Assembly (NCBI GenBank): GCA_963575645.1
Contig: OY754467.1
Location: 53,477,108-53,541,107 of the forward strand
From: Xanthostigma xanthostigma
Taxonomy: Eukaryota > Arthropoda > Insecta > Raphidioptera > Raphidiidae
Direction of reading: 5' to 3'
Length of the DNA stretch: 64,000 bases
The notes beneath the pieces were generated by a model. It saw nothing but the letters and a program-made list of their open reading frames with translations, searched no databases and was not told the origin of the DNA. Shown piece after piece: positions 32,140 to 41,113 of the stretch. Position numbers and translations under genes: made by a program. Within the stretch, counting starts at the first letter, position 1, and the number at the start of each line of letters is the position of its first letter.

Positions 32140-32410
32140 GTGAGTAACTATTTTATTATTTTGTCTCTTCATCACATATCATGTATTCTCTTACAGCTTG
32201 ATTTTTCACACGTACCGATAGCTGTCTTTCTGATAAAGATATCTGTCGGATAAAATTCAATTAGTTTTCTAAGTACTTTGGGTATAGTTCCGTTTATTTA
32301 TTCTTAATTATTATCCTTAATCTATATTCTATACCAATATAATGTAAAGCTGAAGAGTTTATTTATAATAATATATTTTAGGTACTTATAATTTGGTATG
32401 GTTGTCCGGT
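32140..32410 (+). other. Start of SCYL2-like intron 1
   Basis: GTGAGTAACT donor, then AT-rich intron sequence. Everything downstream to the window end would lie in this intron unless another gene intervenes. Confidence 0.5.
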
Positions 32411-32939
32411 GTCTGTATATATGTTACGCTCAAAGATCGAAAACGCTCAGTGAGCGGAAAAATAGCTCACAACGCGTTGTGGTCACAGTAAAACATCCAT
32501 ATTGCGAAATTCGTGTTATGGCTCTAATGAAAACGCGCACGACGCGTTGTGGCAATCACAAAAAGACCAAATAGCAAAATTCGTGTCGTGGCTGACATGC
32601 TATTCGATCTCAACGCGTTGTGGCAATGAAGAAGAATCAAGAAACATGGGCAATGATGAAAAAATACAGGAAAGTAGTGTGCGTCGTAATCAAATAATAT
32701 TCCATACGCGTCATGGCTTTTCTTCATTGCCACAACGCGTTGAGATCGAATAGCATGTCAGCCACGACACGAATTTTGCTATTTGGTCTTTTTGTGATTG
32801 CCACAACGCGTCGTGCGCGTTTTCACTAGAGCCATAACACGAATTTCGCCATATGGATGTTTTACTGTGACCACAACGCGTTGTGAGCTATTTTTCCGCT
32901 CACTGAGCGTTTTCGATCTTTGAGCGTAACATATACAGT
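32411..32939. repeat. 530-bp foldback T2 built of 70-bp units, in SCYL2-like intron 1
   Basis: Arms of about 220 bp (32411-32633 and 32719-32939) match almost base for base around an 85-nt loop. Within each arm the phrase ACGCGTTGTGG recurs at exactly 70-bp spacing (32472, 32542, 32612), with the interval (AATTCGTGTTATGGCT and AATTCGTGTCGTGGCT) also related, so the arm is a short diverged tandem array. The outer ends are TATATGTTACGC and GCGTAACATATA, shared with T1. No ORF of interest. Confidence 0.85.
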
Positions 32940-33131
32940 AACGGATTTATACAAAATCCACATACTGTGAGAGTTGTTTTTTTAATGAATTATACAGACG
33001 TTAGCTCAATTAATTCAAATAAATAAAATCGTAACTTAATCTGCAATTGAACAGTTTTAAAGATTCCTAGAGCAAATTTTCAGTCATCACTTTTTTTTGT
33101 TTTTATTTTTTTTTGTACCTATATCTTCTAT

Positions 33132-33473
33132 CTATACCTACTAATATATAAAGCTGAAGAGTTTCTTTGTTTGTTTGGTTGAACGCGCTAATCTCAGGAA
33201 CTACTGGTTCGAATTGAAAACATTTTTTTTGTTGGAGAGTCCATTTATCGAGGAAGGCTATGGCACGCTACGACGAATAGGAGCTGAGCATCCATAAAAA
33301 ATGTTGTAACTCAAAATTTGTCCGTCCGACAAAAAACGTTTGAACGGTAACTCCGATCATCATGAAATTTGGACACAACATTCATCTCGGTAAACAAAGA
33401 TGAACGTACTCATGTCCGTCCCCCCATTCGTTCTTTTGCACCCGGGTGAAACCGGGCGGGACCGCTATCAAAA
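33132..33473 (+). mobile_element. Helitron Hel-2, short copy without the tRNA segment
   Basis: TCTATACC..TAATATATAAAGCTGAAGAG at the 5' end, ending CGGGCGGGACCGCTAT. The part between GTCCGACAAA and AACGTTTGAACGG, which holds the tRNA-Lys-like sequence in other copies, is missing. The terminal CTAG is changed to CTAT. Confidence 0.65.
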
Positions 33474-34549
33474 GAACAAGCCCGTAAAAGCGAATCAAAG
33501 TATAAAAGGCTGTCTTTTTAATTAAGCAATATTTTGAGGTGTATTTCCCGGAAAATAACGATGCTGCAAAGAAGATGCCAAATAAATTATAAATTTTATA
33601 AAAAATCTAATATTGCGTTTCACTTTGATATTATACCTAAAATGTTTATAACCAAACATCTGAAAAACATGTTCCTAAAAGCGTATCACAATAAAAAAAT
33701 ATTTTTTTTGATACACCCACATTTTGTGTTCTGAAAAATTATAATATTACTATATAGTGAAAAGCTGTTGTTTCATTTTACAAAATCATAAAAAAACAAA
33801 ATAATTCTATCCCACTTTTGGATTACGGCAAACATGTCAACAAATCTTAGACAATATTTTAAATGTAATGCGATCGTGGGAGGGCATTATATTATTGTTT
33901 ATAAATTTTGAAATTTACTAAAAATACATACTCAAATAAACAAAATGTCGTTTTTTGGTGTAGTCAGTTTATTTTCTGAAAAATCAGCGTCTTGTTGGTT
34001 TTGTCTTTATAAAGTGTCTTTTAATTATTGGTAACAATAAAACTTTTATATCATAACGTTACGATAATAATAATATTTTTCCGTTCACAGAATGAAAACT
34101 TTTTTCATTAACTTGAGTTAATTAGTTTTCCGTACTTTGCAATAGTACAATGTTTTCAACTAACAGAACATCTTATTATTGTTTCTGATATAATGAGCTG
34201 AACATAGTTTGTTTCACTTCTACGTATCTAAGATTTCGTTTTCATTCAACAAATTAATTTTATCTAATAAGTAGAAGTTATCTTATAGAGTTATAGACGC
34301 TAGTAAGTACTATTTATAGTTTTGCAAACAGCAAAACTCTTTCGCTCCATATTTTGAAAAGGAACGGCCATCGCTAAAATTTTTAACAAAAGTAAAAATC
34401 TTTTCAAATTACAAATAGTAATTTAATAAATATTGTAAACAATAAATGTGTACTTAAAACATACTGAGCGTTAAATGATTTATTTTAGACGCTTCGCATA
34501 CGATAGTTCGCTGAAATGTTGTATAAACGGCGCATGGATCAATGTAAAA
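33474..34549. other. Spacer, no gene seen
   Basis: AT-rich. A 66-residue frame at 33534-33734 has no recognised feature. Confidence 0.35.
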
Positions 34550-35304
34550 TCTATACTGATATATAGGTAAAGCTGAAGAGTTTGTTTGTTTGTTTGCTTG
34601 AACGCGCTAATCTCAGAAACTACTGGTTCGAATTGAAAAAAAAATTTTTTTTGTTGGATAGCTCATTTATCCAGGAAGGCTATAGGCTATATAATATCAC
34701 GCTACAACCAATTGGAGCGGAACATCAATGAAAAATGTTGCAAGATGTATCTCAAAATTAGTCCGTCCGACAAATATTGTCAGGTGAAATGCCTTAACTA
34801 AATATTGCAATATTAGCGCGTCACGTTCACAAGCCCGGATAGCTCAGTCGGTAGAGCGTAAGTCTCTTAATGCCAGGGTTTTGGGTTCAAGCCTCACGTA
34901 GGCGAATATATTTTTATTTTTTTTATTTTCTACATTGCTTTCTTCTAAGGCTTACATTTCAATTTTTTTAAATTTTATTACGACTAATTAAAATTAAATA
35001 AATCTAATTAATAGCTCATTTGAAAACTGTTACAACTATAGGTACCTATATAAAAATAATGTTCCTACAGTGTTTTCAATTAAATATTAATTGTATTTTA
35101 TTAATGGTTTAAAAGAAATTTATTACTTAAAAAAAAGTATAAATACTGCTTTTTAACGACAAAAACTTTTGAACGGTAACTCCGATCATTATGAAGTTTG
35201 GACACAACATTCATCTCGGTAAACTAAGACGAATGTGCGTACTCATGTCCCTCCCTTCCCCATTCATTCTTTTGCACCCGGATGAAACCGGGCGGGACCG
35301 CTGG
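34550..35304 (+). mobile_element. Helitron Hel-2 with tRNA-Lys-like cargo, copy 1
   Basis: 5' TCTATACTGATATATAGG, then the conserved GAACGCGCTAATCTCAGAAA and GGAAGGCTATAGGCTATATA. The tRNA-like segment follows, then AACGGTAACTCCGATCATTA, the hairpin CCCGGATGAAACCGGG, and the end ACCGCTGG (CTRR form). Copies are at 60539-61195 and 62990-63597 (both minus), with a shorter one at 33132. Confidence 0.78.
34833..34904 (+). pseudogene. tRNA-Lys-like pseudogene inside Hel-2
   Basis: GCCCGGATAGCTCAGTCGGT and AGAGCG form an excellent acceptor start and D arm with A box. CTCTTAA is the anticodon loop of tRNA-Lys(CTT). GGGTTCAAGCC is the T arm and B box. The anticodon stem (TAAGT against TGCCA) and acceptor stem no longer pair well, so it is a decayed copy. 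Confidence 0.65.
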
Positions 35305-35394
35305 CCCCAATATATGAGCTCTCTGATGATGCTACAGCCTCATTTTATTGTACAATGTGTAAAGAAATGAGTAAAAATCTTATTCAGACGTTGA

Positions 35395-35640
35395 TTTTGA
35401 ACGCGACCCAGAATGTATACAGGGGCTGGGATAACGGGACGTGGTGTAGGGTGTAGAATGAGCGGTAGGAGAACCGGGGGAGATATTTATAGCCCTGGCC
35501 GGAGCTCACAAGTTGCTCTGCTGCGCGCTTCAGAGCTGTAGTGTAGTGTAAAGCACGGTTTCAGAAGTTCAGTTAGCTAGGTATTATGTGTAGGTAAAGT
35601 ATATTCAACACCAAACGGCAGTTCTATCTTCTTGTTCACT
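35395..35640 (+). promoter_or_regulatory. GC-richer island with core-promoter-like motifs
   Basis: About 245 bp with markedly higher GC than the surroundings, holding a TATA-like GATATTTATAGCC (about 35484) and, further on, TTCAGTT, an arthropod initiator-like sequence (about 35569). The spacing of about 85 bp is too long for a standard TATA/initiator pair, and no ORF follows before the Helitron at 35677. This is weak evidence. Confidence 0.2.
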
Positions 35641-35676
35641 TCTTTTTGTGAGTTCAATATGTTTGTATAATATCTA

Positions 35677-36264
35677 CTAGAGTGGCCTGTGCGAATTATT
35701 CGCACTAAATAAATATAATAATTATGATTTTACAAAATTATTTTTTAAATATGATTGCAGGTATTCAATTCGTTTCTAATTTTGCACACTGCTTATAACG
35801 TTCTTCTTTTTGTTGTATTACAATATGAAGCTCAGATGACAGATCGAAGAAATATTTTACTAAAATTGTCATATAGAGGCGCAAGTAGCAAATAGCGTTG
35901 AGCTAAGCCAGATGGCATCATGCAGCATTGTTGTGACGTTGTTCAGTGTTGCTCGCTGTTTCAAAATTAAAGCCGTCAGATGGCAGTATGCAGTATTGTG
36001 TCTGTTGTATTACAATATGAAGTTCAGATGACAGATCGAAGTGTTGACGTTGTTTCAAAATTAAAGCCGTCAGATGGCAGACGTTGTTCAGCGTTGCTGT
36101 ATTTTAATTAATTTACAAAAACAAAAGCAATAATAAATTTTTTAGTTGTCGATGTCAGTAGAGCAAGCATCTGTAAAATGATATATAATTTTTGTGGAGA
36201 AATTGCGTGTTATTTTCTAAAAAGGGAGGCAAACATCTTAACCTTAGCGTATTAATATATATGA
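35677..36264 (-). mobile_element. Helitron Hel-1 copy 4
   Basis: 588 bp inverted. On plus it begins CTAG after A with GTGCGAATTATTCGCAC next, and ends TATTAATATATATGA before T. It is slightly more diverged than copies 1 and 2. Confidence 0.86.
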
Positions 36265-36447
36265 TAGGCAAATGCGAATGACAGGAGTTCTTACGCTGTG
36301 ACTACGTATTTAAGTCCCCCAAAGGCCAATAAGATCAGTGATTTCACAAGCACGGATTTTTTCGAGTGATTCCGACTGTGGCCCATGAAGTTTCGGGGAA
36401 AAACGCGTGATAAGAACAAACTTAAATTTTACAGAGTTTATCCTAGT

Positions 36448-36992
36448 CAGAGTGCCCGTCGGCAAAAATGTTACTGGCAAATACTCTTCCCAAACTTTGT
36501 ATATGGCTTCATTAGGCCTAGTCTGACACCTATTTCCTCTATGACTTTTTTGATTTTGGGGCGTTTTCCCTCTAAGTTTTCCGAAACATGTCGTTTTGAC
36601 GACATGTAAAAAATGTATAGATACTGTTTGCTTTTTTAATTGGATAGCTTAAAAACGTCAACCAAAACACTAAAATAATGTCTCTGACAAATAACATGAA
36701 CCATTTAAAATGCCTGACACCTCGAGTATGTCGAGAAAACGACTATAAAGAAATTAATTAAATTAAATATTATTTGTCAGAGAACATTATTTTAGCGTTT
36801 TAGTTGAAGTTTTTAAGCTATCCAATTAAAAAAAAAAAAACAGTATCTATAAATTTTTTACATGTCGTCAAAATGAAAACTCAAATCAAAAACAGTCATA
36901 GAGGAAATAGGTGTCAGACTAGGCCTAATGAAGTCATATACAAAGTTTGGGAAGAGTATTTGTCAGTAAAATTTTTGCCGACAGGCACTCTG
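36448..36992. repeat. Foldback with about 240-bp arms and CAGAGTGCC ends
   Basis: Left arm 36448-36710 and right arm 36770-36992 are inverted (GTCGGCAAAAATGTTACTGG, CATTAGGCCTAGTCTGACAC, TAATTGGATAGCTTAAAAAC). The ends CAGAGTGCC/GGCACTCTG recall hAT termini, but the flanking 8-mers differ, so no duplication supports this. Confidence 0.75.
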
Positions 36993-37084
36993 GCTATCCG
37001 TACACTGATGTGATTACACGCTTTATATTAACTTCACTTGCAAGTTTGTATGTATGTATGTTTGTAACCTTCGTTTGGACTACA

Positions 37085-37577
37085 GCAAGTCGTTTATTAC
37101 TATAGTATAATATGCCAGCACTGCAACTACAGTGGTTAGCCGTGCGGTCTAAGGCACGGGTCTTCGCTGACGTCAACTCTCGGAATCACGGGTCGTGGGT
37201 TCTAATCCCGTCCACGCCGAAAAAAAAGTTGTTTTTTTTTCGGCAAATTTTTGACAATAAATCGAACTAAAAAGTGGAAAATAAATATAGTTTAAAAAAA
37301 CTAAAAAAAAACGCTTTATATCGAACTAAAAAGTAAAAAATATTTTTTTATAAATAAGCTTAAAACAATAATGAATAAAAAATACAAGTATTATTGTGAA
37401 AAAAGCGTGGGGCGCTTCGTTCTACATTTTCGTACATCGAGCGCCCCACGCTTTTTTCACAGTAATACTAGTATTTTTTATTCATTATTGTTTTAAGCTT
37501 ATTTTAAAAAAAATATTTTTTACTTTTTAGTTCGATATAAAGCGTGTTTTGTAGTTTTTTTAAACTATATTTATTTT
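37085..37577 (+). mobile_element. tRNA-Leu-like plus Palindrome-P composite, copy 2
   Basis: Order: TATAATATGCCAGCA leader, tRNA-like segment (37132-37219), CGCCGAAAAAAAAGTTG linker, AATTTTTGACAATAAATCG, then the roughly 300-bp hairpin (37278-37577) with loop at about 37413-37437. It matches 5731-6215 inverted over its full length, so tRNA part and palindrome move as one unit. Confidence 0.82.
37132..37219 (+). pseudogene. tRNA-Leu-like module, copy 2
   Basis: 88 bases with GCCGTGCGGTCTAAGGC (A box region of a class II tRNA) and GGGTTCTAATCCC (B box). It differs from the 6083-6170 copy at only a few bases. The cloverleaf is incomplete, so it is not a functional tRNA but could retain pol III promoter function. 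Confidence 0.5.
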
Positions 37578-38103
37578 TACATATATGGTTTAGATATGTC
37601 AGAAAAATAGAAATACATACATACGTCATAGGTGATTATGTGTGTGTGAAGGAGAGAATTCGCCAAATCTGATTCGTTCCCAACAGCGACGTATCACGCT
37701 GATTCTAATGGGGTTTCCCCACTGCGTTACCACATTGTCACAAATGTGAACACAATGCATTCTCTTGTATTTACTTACATGTAGTAAATTTTATCTTAAA
37801 CGCCAATATGTTTTTTTTGTATATTTTGTTGATGGTACCATTTATGTAAATTCGTTTTTTTGCATTTGGAAATTGTTTTGCATAAAGCTATCGCGGATAC
37901 AACAGACTTTTGTTATTTTTAAAAATCTCGTCATATTTGGCCTCTGTTTGTTTGTTTTTCATTATCTGTCCGTTTGGTCTGTGATCACAAATATTTAATG
38001 CATGATTCAATTTTAACTAATTTGGGAGGTACGTCGAAGATCTATATAAACTAGTTTATCCGAAAAAGATATACCACTGGCCGCAAAAAGTCCTTATTTC
38101 TAT
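37578..38103. other. Spacer, no gene seen
   Basis: No supported feature. Confidence 0.35.
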
Positions 38104-38405
38104 AACGTGCCACGGATCTAAAAGGTTCGGAAGTTAGTCACAAACACCGTCGCAAAGGCACATTTTAGAGCCGTTGATACTCCCACCGCCTCCCAGCTAT
38201 CTGCACGGAACGTGCGCTCGTCGGTGATTGGCCGTGATCGCTCGTTGTCTTTGTCACTTGTCGCTTTCCTGCTTTAAAGTACAGTCGAGTACGCTATTGT
38301 CAAGCTGTTATTATTATTTTAATTTTGTTGAGTAGCGAGTTTGTAATTTTTCAACAGACTGTACAAGCGCAAGCTCGCATTCGAATCTAACTTCCGAGCC
38401 TTTTA
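38104..38405 (+). mobile_element. MITE-E copy 2
   Basis: ACGTGCCACGGATCTAAAAG at the left. The interior AAAGTACAGTCGAGTACGCT is shared with the other copies. The right end (GAGCCTTTTATAATTTATAA) is altered just where the terminal repeat should continue. Confidence 0.7.
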
Positions 38406-39023
38406 TAATTTATAATTTTATTTTTGTCAGTATAAATTGGTCGACAATTTTATTTATTTGAAAAATTAATGGTTTAATGTAAACATTTTAAAAGCCTACA
38501 AAGGACAAAATAAAATGTTATTAAGACAAGTTCTTACTGAAATTTACTAAAAAGGGAAAACATACTTTTAAATAATTTATGTTAATAATTACAAAAGTGT
38601 AGGTGATCGTAGAGGTTAAGGCCCACGCTTTTGAAATTACGAGCATAAATAAAAGAATTTTATATCTTTCTTTTTAGTGCATTTCAAAAAAGTTTTTTTT
38701 TACTAATATTTCATTTTGAATCATGCGTGGAAGGTAAGGTTCAAGAATATGACACCAGGCGTCTCGCGAGACAGTTGTGACGTCTTTCCTGATACTTCTT
38801 AGTTCACAACATCCCATTAATCATGTCTACGTAAACACGAGGTCATCAGATATATTACATTTGGTTTTATTGTTGTTATTTTTATTGGATATACATTTTT
38901 GAGAACTTGTTTCTAAACAAAAAGCACCGGTTGCAGTTGCCAAACGATGTTGACAAAGTAGAGTATTATATTGTTAAACATTATAGGTACTTGTGAATTC
39001 AAATTTGTACCTACCTATAGGTA
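38406..39023. other. Spacer, no gene seen
   Basis: Begins with a short repeat-D-like phrase (TTGGTCGACAATTTTATTTA at about 38438). Otherwise featureless. Confidence 0.35.
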
Positions 39024-39594
39024 CAGTATGTAAACACGTAAGGTGCACATAGTGAAATTAACATTGGGAAAAAATGACTGGATCGGAGTGAGCCTTGAAA
39101 TCTTGTTTTTCAATTTGACAGATAATATTCTTTTGCAAAATGAATGTGTATACTACCGAAGAAAATATTCAAATGATTACAACATAATCGGACTTTTTTT
39201 ATTAATGGGACATTATTCCCAAAAATACTTAAATATGGTGCGAGATCAAATATCTCCGCCCATTCGGGTTGAACCTAAAGACATTGGGTCACTGATTTAT
39301 CAACGCGCATACTTCATACCGCTCAGACAATAATTGAATGAAATGTTTCCAAACAGATGGAGTTGTTTTTTTGTTTTATTTTTGTACAAAAAAATTAAAA
39401 TAATGATTTATAAGAGCTTTTTATTATTAAAAAAGCCAAGTAAAATAAAAATAAATCAAAATAAAATAGAAATCCTCAAGATTACCACGATAATTCAATA
39501 GAAATAACAATTAATGCAGTCATGGCTTACTCTGATCCAAGTATTTTTTCCCAATGTTAATTTCCCTATGTGCACCTTACGTCTTTACATACTG
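39024..39594 (+). mobile_element. MITE-G copy 1, TA-flanked, long terminal repeats
   Basis: 571 bp. The inverted ends extend about 60-70 bp: CAGTATGTAAACACGTAAGG, CACATAGTGAAATTAACATT, and complement. TA lies on each side (39022-39023, 39595-39596), the signature of the Tc1/mariner superfamily. A 96-residue frame inside (39043-39333) begins in the terminal repeat and has no transposase motif. The second copy at 59525-60095 is also 571 bp and inverted. Confidence 0.82.
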
Positions 39595-39596
39595 TA

Positions 39597-40400
39597 GATT
39601 AAATTATATAGTGTATTGTTTATATTGACCACAAATACAAAAATAAAACTGAAAATAATACCTATCTAAAATATAAAATTAAGAAATACTACTTGAAAAA
39701 AAATTTGTAAAATTGGTTTGGGAATTAATATTTTGCTTGACACCTTCCTTCGTGAGTATTCTTGTGTGATATTAATAAAACTTTAAATATTGAATTTTTT
39801 TTGCTTTACCCCCCAGGAAAAAAAATATCTACGCCCTTGCCACAAAGACATCTAATTCTTACGATTTCGTTAACGTTTGATATCATTTTAATATGCTTTA
39901 AAATGCTAAATTTAGATTTTTTAACAATTGTCGTTTTTTGGCTGACTTTCACCCCCCCCCCACCGTACCTGCTGTGCAATAATACTGTAAATTTGTTGCA
40001 CTGGCATGCTACGCTGCCCGATGTTTTGTTTTGTAACGATATCAATTTATGTTCATAAACCATGTGATACGATTAGCTGTACAGTGATAGCAAAATCAAT
40101 ACATACTGAAAGCAGACCTGATTATTTATTAAAACCGTAATAGCAATTTCTGGTTTGTATATATTTGCAGCATTTGGTTGATAAATGTCACGTTTATTTT
40201 GAAAATTTGCACCTACGATATTTTTATTAAATTTTGAGAAATCTATAATTAAAAAAAACGACCAAAGACGTAGGTACAATATAAATTGATCTAGTATTCC
40301 ATAATATTAGTCAATGTGTACGATTAGCTATTATTTGTGGATTTTAAATTTCAGTTTTTTTTTTTAAATTTTTCCTAACACAAATTTTTATTTTGCATAT
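39597..40400. other. Spacer before the LTR element
   Basis: AT-rich, no gene. The last four bases (ATAT, 40397-40400) are the target duplication of the LTR element. Confidence 0.4.
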
Positions 40401-40697
40401 TGTACTGTACATACAGTATGTAGGTTAAGTTGCGTGTATCAGTTGCAATGTAAACAAAACGTAGTGTTTAACTATAACAATTATTTAATTGTTTTGGTTG
40501 AATACGCAAAGGTTTGCATTTCTAATTGATATAAATATATGGATATTTTATGTTAAGAGGGCATGTAGTGAACAGGCTGTTACTATGTCAGTTTACGCTG
40601 ACTTATGTCGGTGTTAATATTTACAAATAAATATTATTAAAGTAAATTAAAAGGTGTTACTAATTTAAAAGGAACCTGTTTAACCATCAACAATACA
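40401..40697 (+). repeat. 5' LTR
   Basis: 297 bp, TGTACTGTACATACAGTATG to CAACAATACA. Inside are a TATAAATA (40530-40537), an arthropod initiator-type TCAGTT (40588-40593, probable start of R) and AATAAA (40626-40631) for polyadenylation. The TATA to initiator distance of about 60 bp suggests the initiator works alone, as in many insect gypsy elements. Confidence 0.93.
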
Positions 40698-40712
40698 TGG
40701 CGATCCTGCCAG
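40698..40712 (+). promoter_or_regulatory. Primer-binding site, tRNA-Arg type
   Basis: TGGCGATCCTGCCAG directly follows the LTR. Its complement ends in CCA and fits the 3' end of an insect tRNA-Arg (from memory, the ACG isoacceptor). mdg1/412-type elements also use tRNA-Arg. Confidence 0.75.
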
Positions 40713-40757
40713 TTTAAGGCATACAATACACCGGAAAATTATTATTAAAGAAAGAAA

Positions 40758-40775
40758 ATGGCAAGTAAAAATTAA
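40758..40775 (+). other. Five-codon upstream ORF in the leader
   Basis: ATGGCAAGTAAAAATTAA sits in a strong initiation context (A at -3, G at +4), 50 bp before ORF0. It would be expected to reduce initiation at ORF0. The same bases contain GCAA|GTAAAA, a possible 5' splice site (GT at 40765). Confidence 0.4.
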
Positions 40776-40807
40776 GTGCAACAAGAAAAAAAAAAAAAAA
40801 GTGCAAA

Positions 40808-41056
40808 ATGGGTGGCTCTGAATCAAAAGAAGAGGTAGTTATCGCGCAAGCAGCAGCAAGCGGCCCGGCGAACGTTCAAGTCAACGATGAGAGAGGTATA
40901 ACAAGGACCGAATATCTATTAATACTTGTCACAATCCTCCTATCAATAGTCGTCTTGGACATATTAAGACGCAAATGCAAGAAGACCATTCGAACGACAG
41001 TCAAGAGGGAGGTCAATAAACAAGACCTGCGCAACACCCAAGGACAATCAGCGTAA
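40808..41056 (+). CDS. ORF0: small N-myristoylated-type transmembrane protein
   Basis: 82 residues. The start MGGSESKEE fits the N-myristoylation pattern (Gly2, small residue at 3, Ser6, Lys7; compare the Src type MGxxxSK). Residues 36-53 (YLLILVTILLSIVVLDIL) form one hydrophobic segment that would span a membrane. It is followed by RRKCKK, a basic stop-transfer cluster with a cysteine (57) that could be palmitoylated, then a basic tail to residue 82. It sits between the primer-binding site and gag. It is in the same frame as gag, with a single TAA (41054-41056) and 19 sense codons in between. I recall short ORFs upstream of gag in some mdg1/412-like insect elements, but cannot verify homology. 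A role in bringing Gag or particles to membranes is inference only. Confidence 0.75.
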   Translation: MGGSESKEEVVIAQAAASGPANVQVNDERGITRTEYLLILVTILLSIVVLDILRRKCKKTIRTTVKREVNKQDLRNTQGQSA

Positions 41057-41113
41057 GGCAGATCTCAACACATCAGCAAGGTTAATTTTATTTTAATTAA
41101 TTTTAAATTAGTA

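Noticed and set aside
34833..34904. A working tRNA-Lys gene
   Set aside because: Anticodon and acceptor stems do not pair. It lies at a fixed position within a Helitron family whose other copies are also decayed.
39043..39333. A 96-residue frame inside MITE-G as a transposase remnant
   Set aside because: It begins in the terminal inverted repeat and has no DDE or helix-turn-helix motif.
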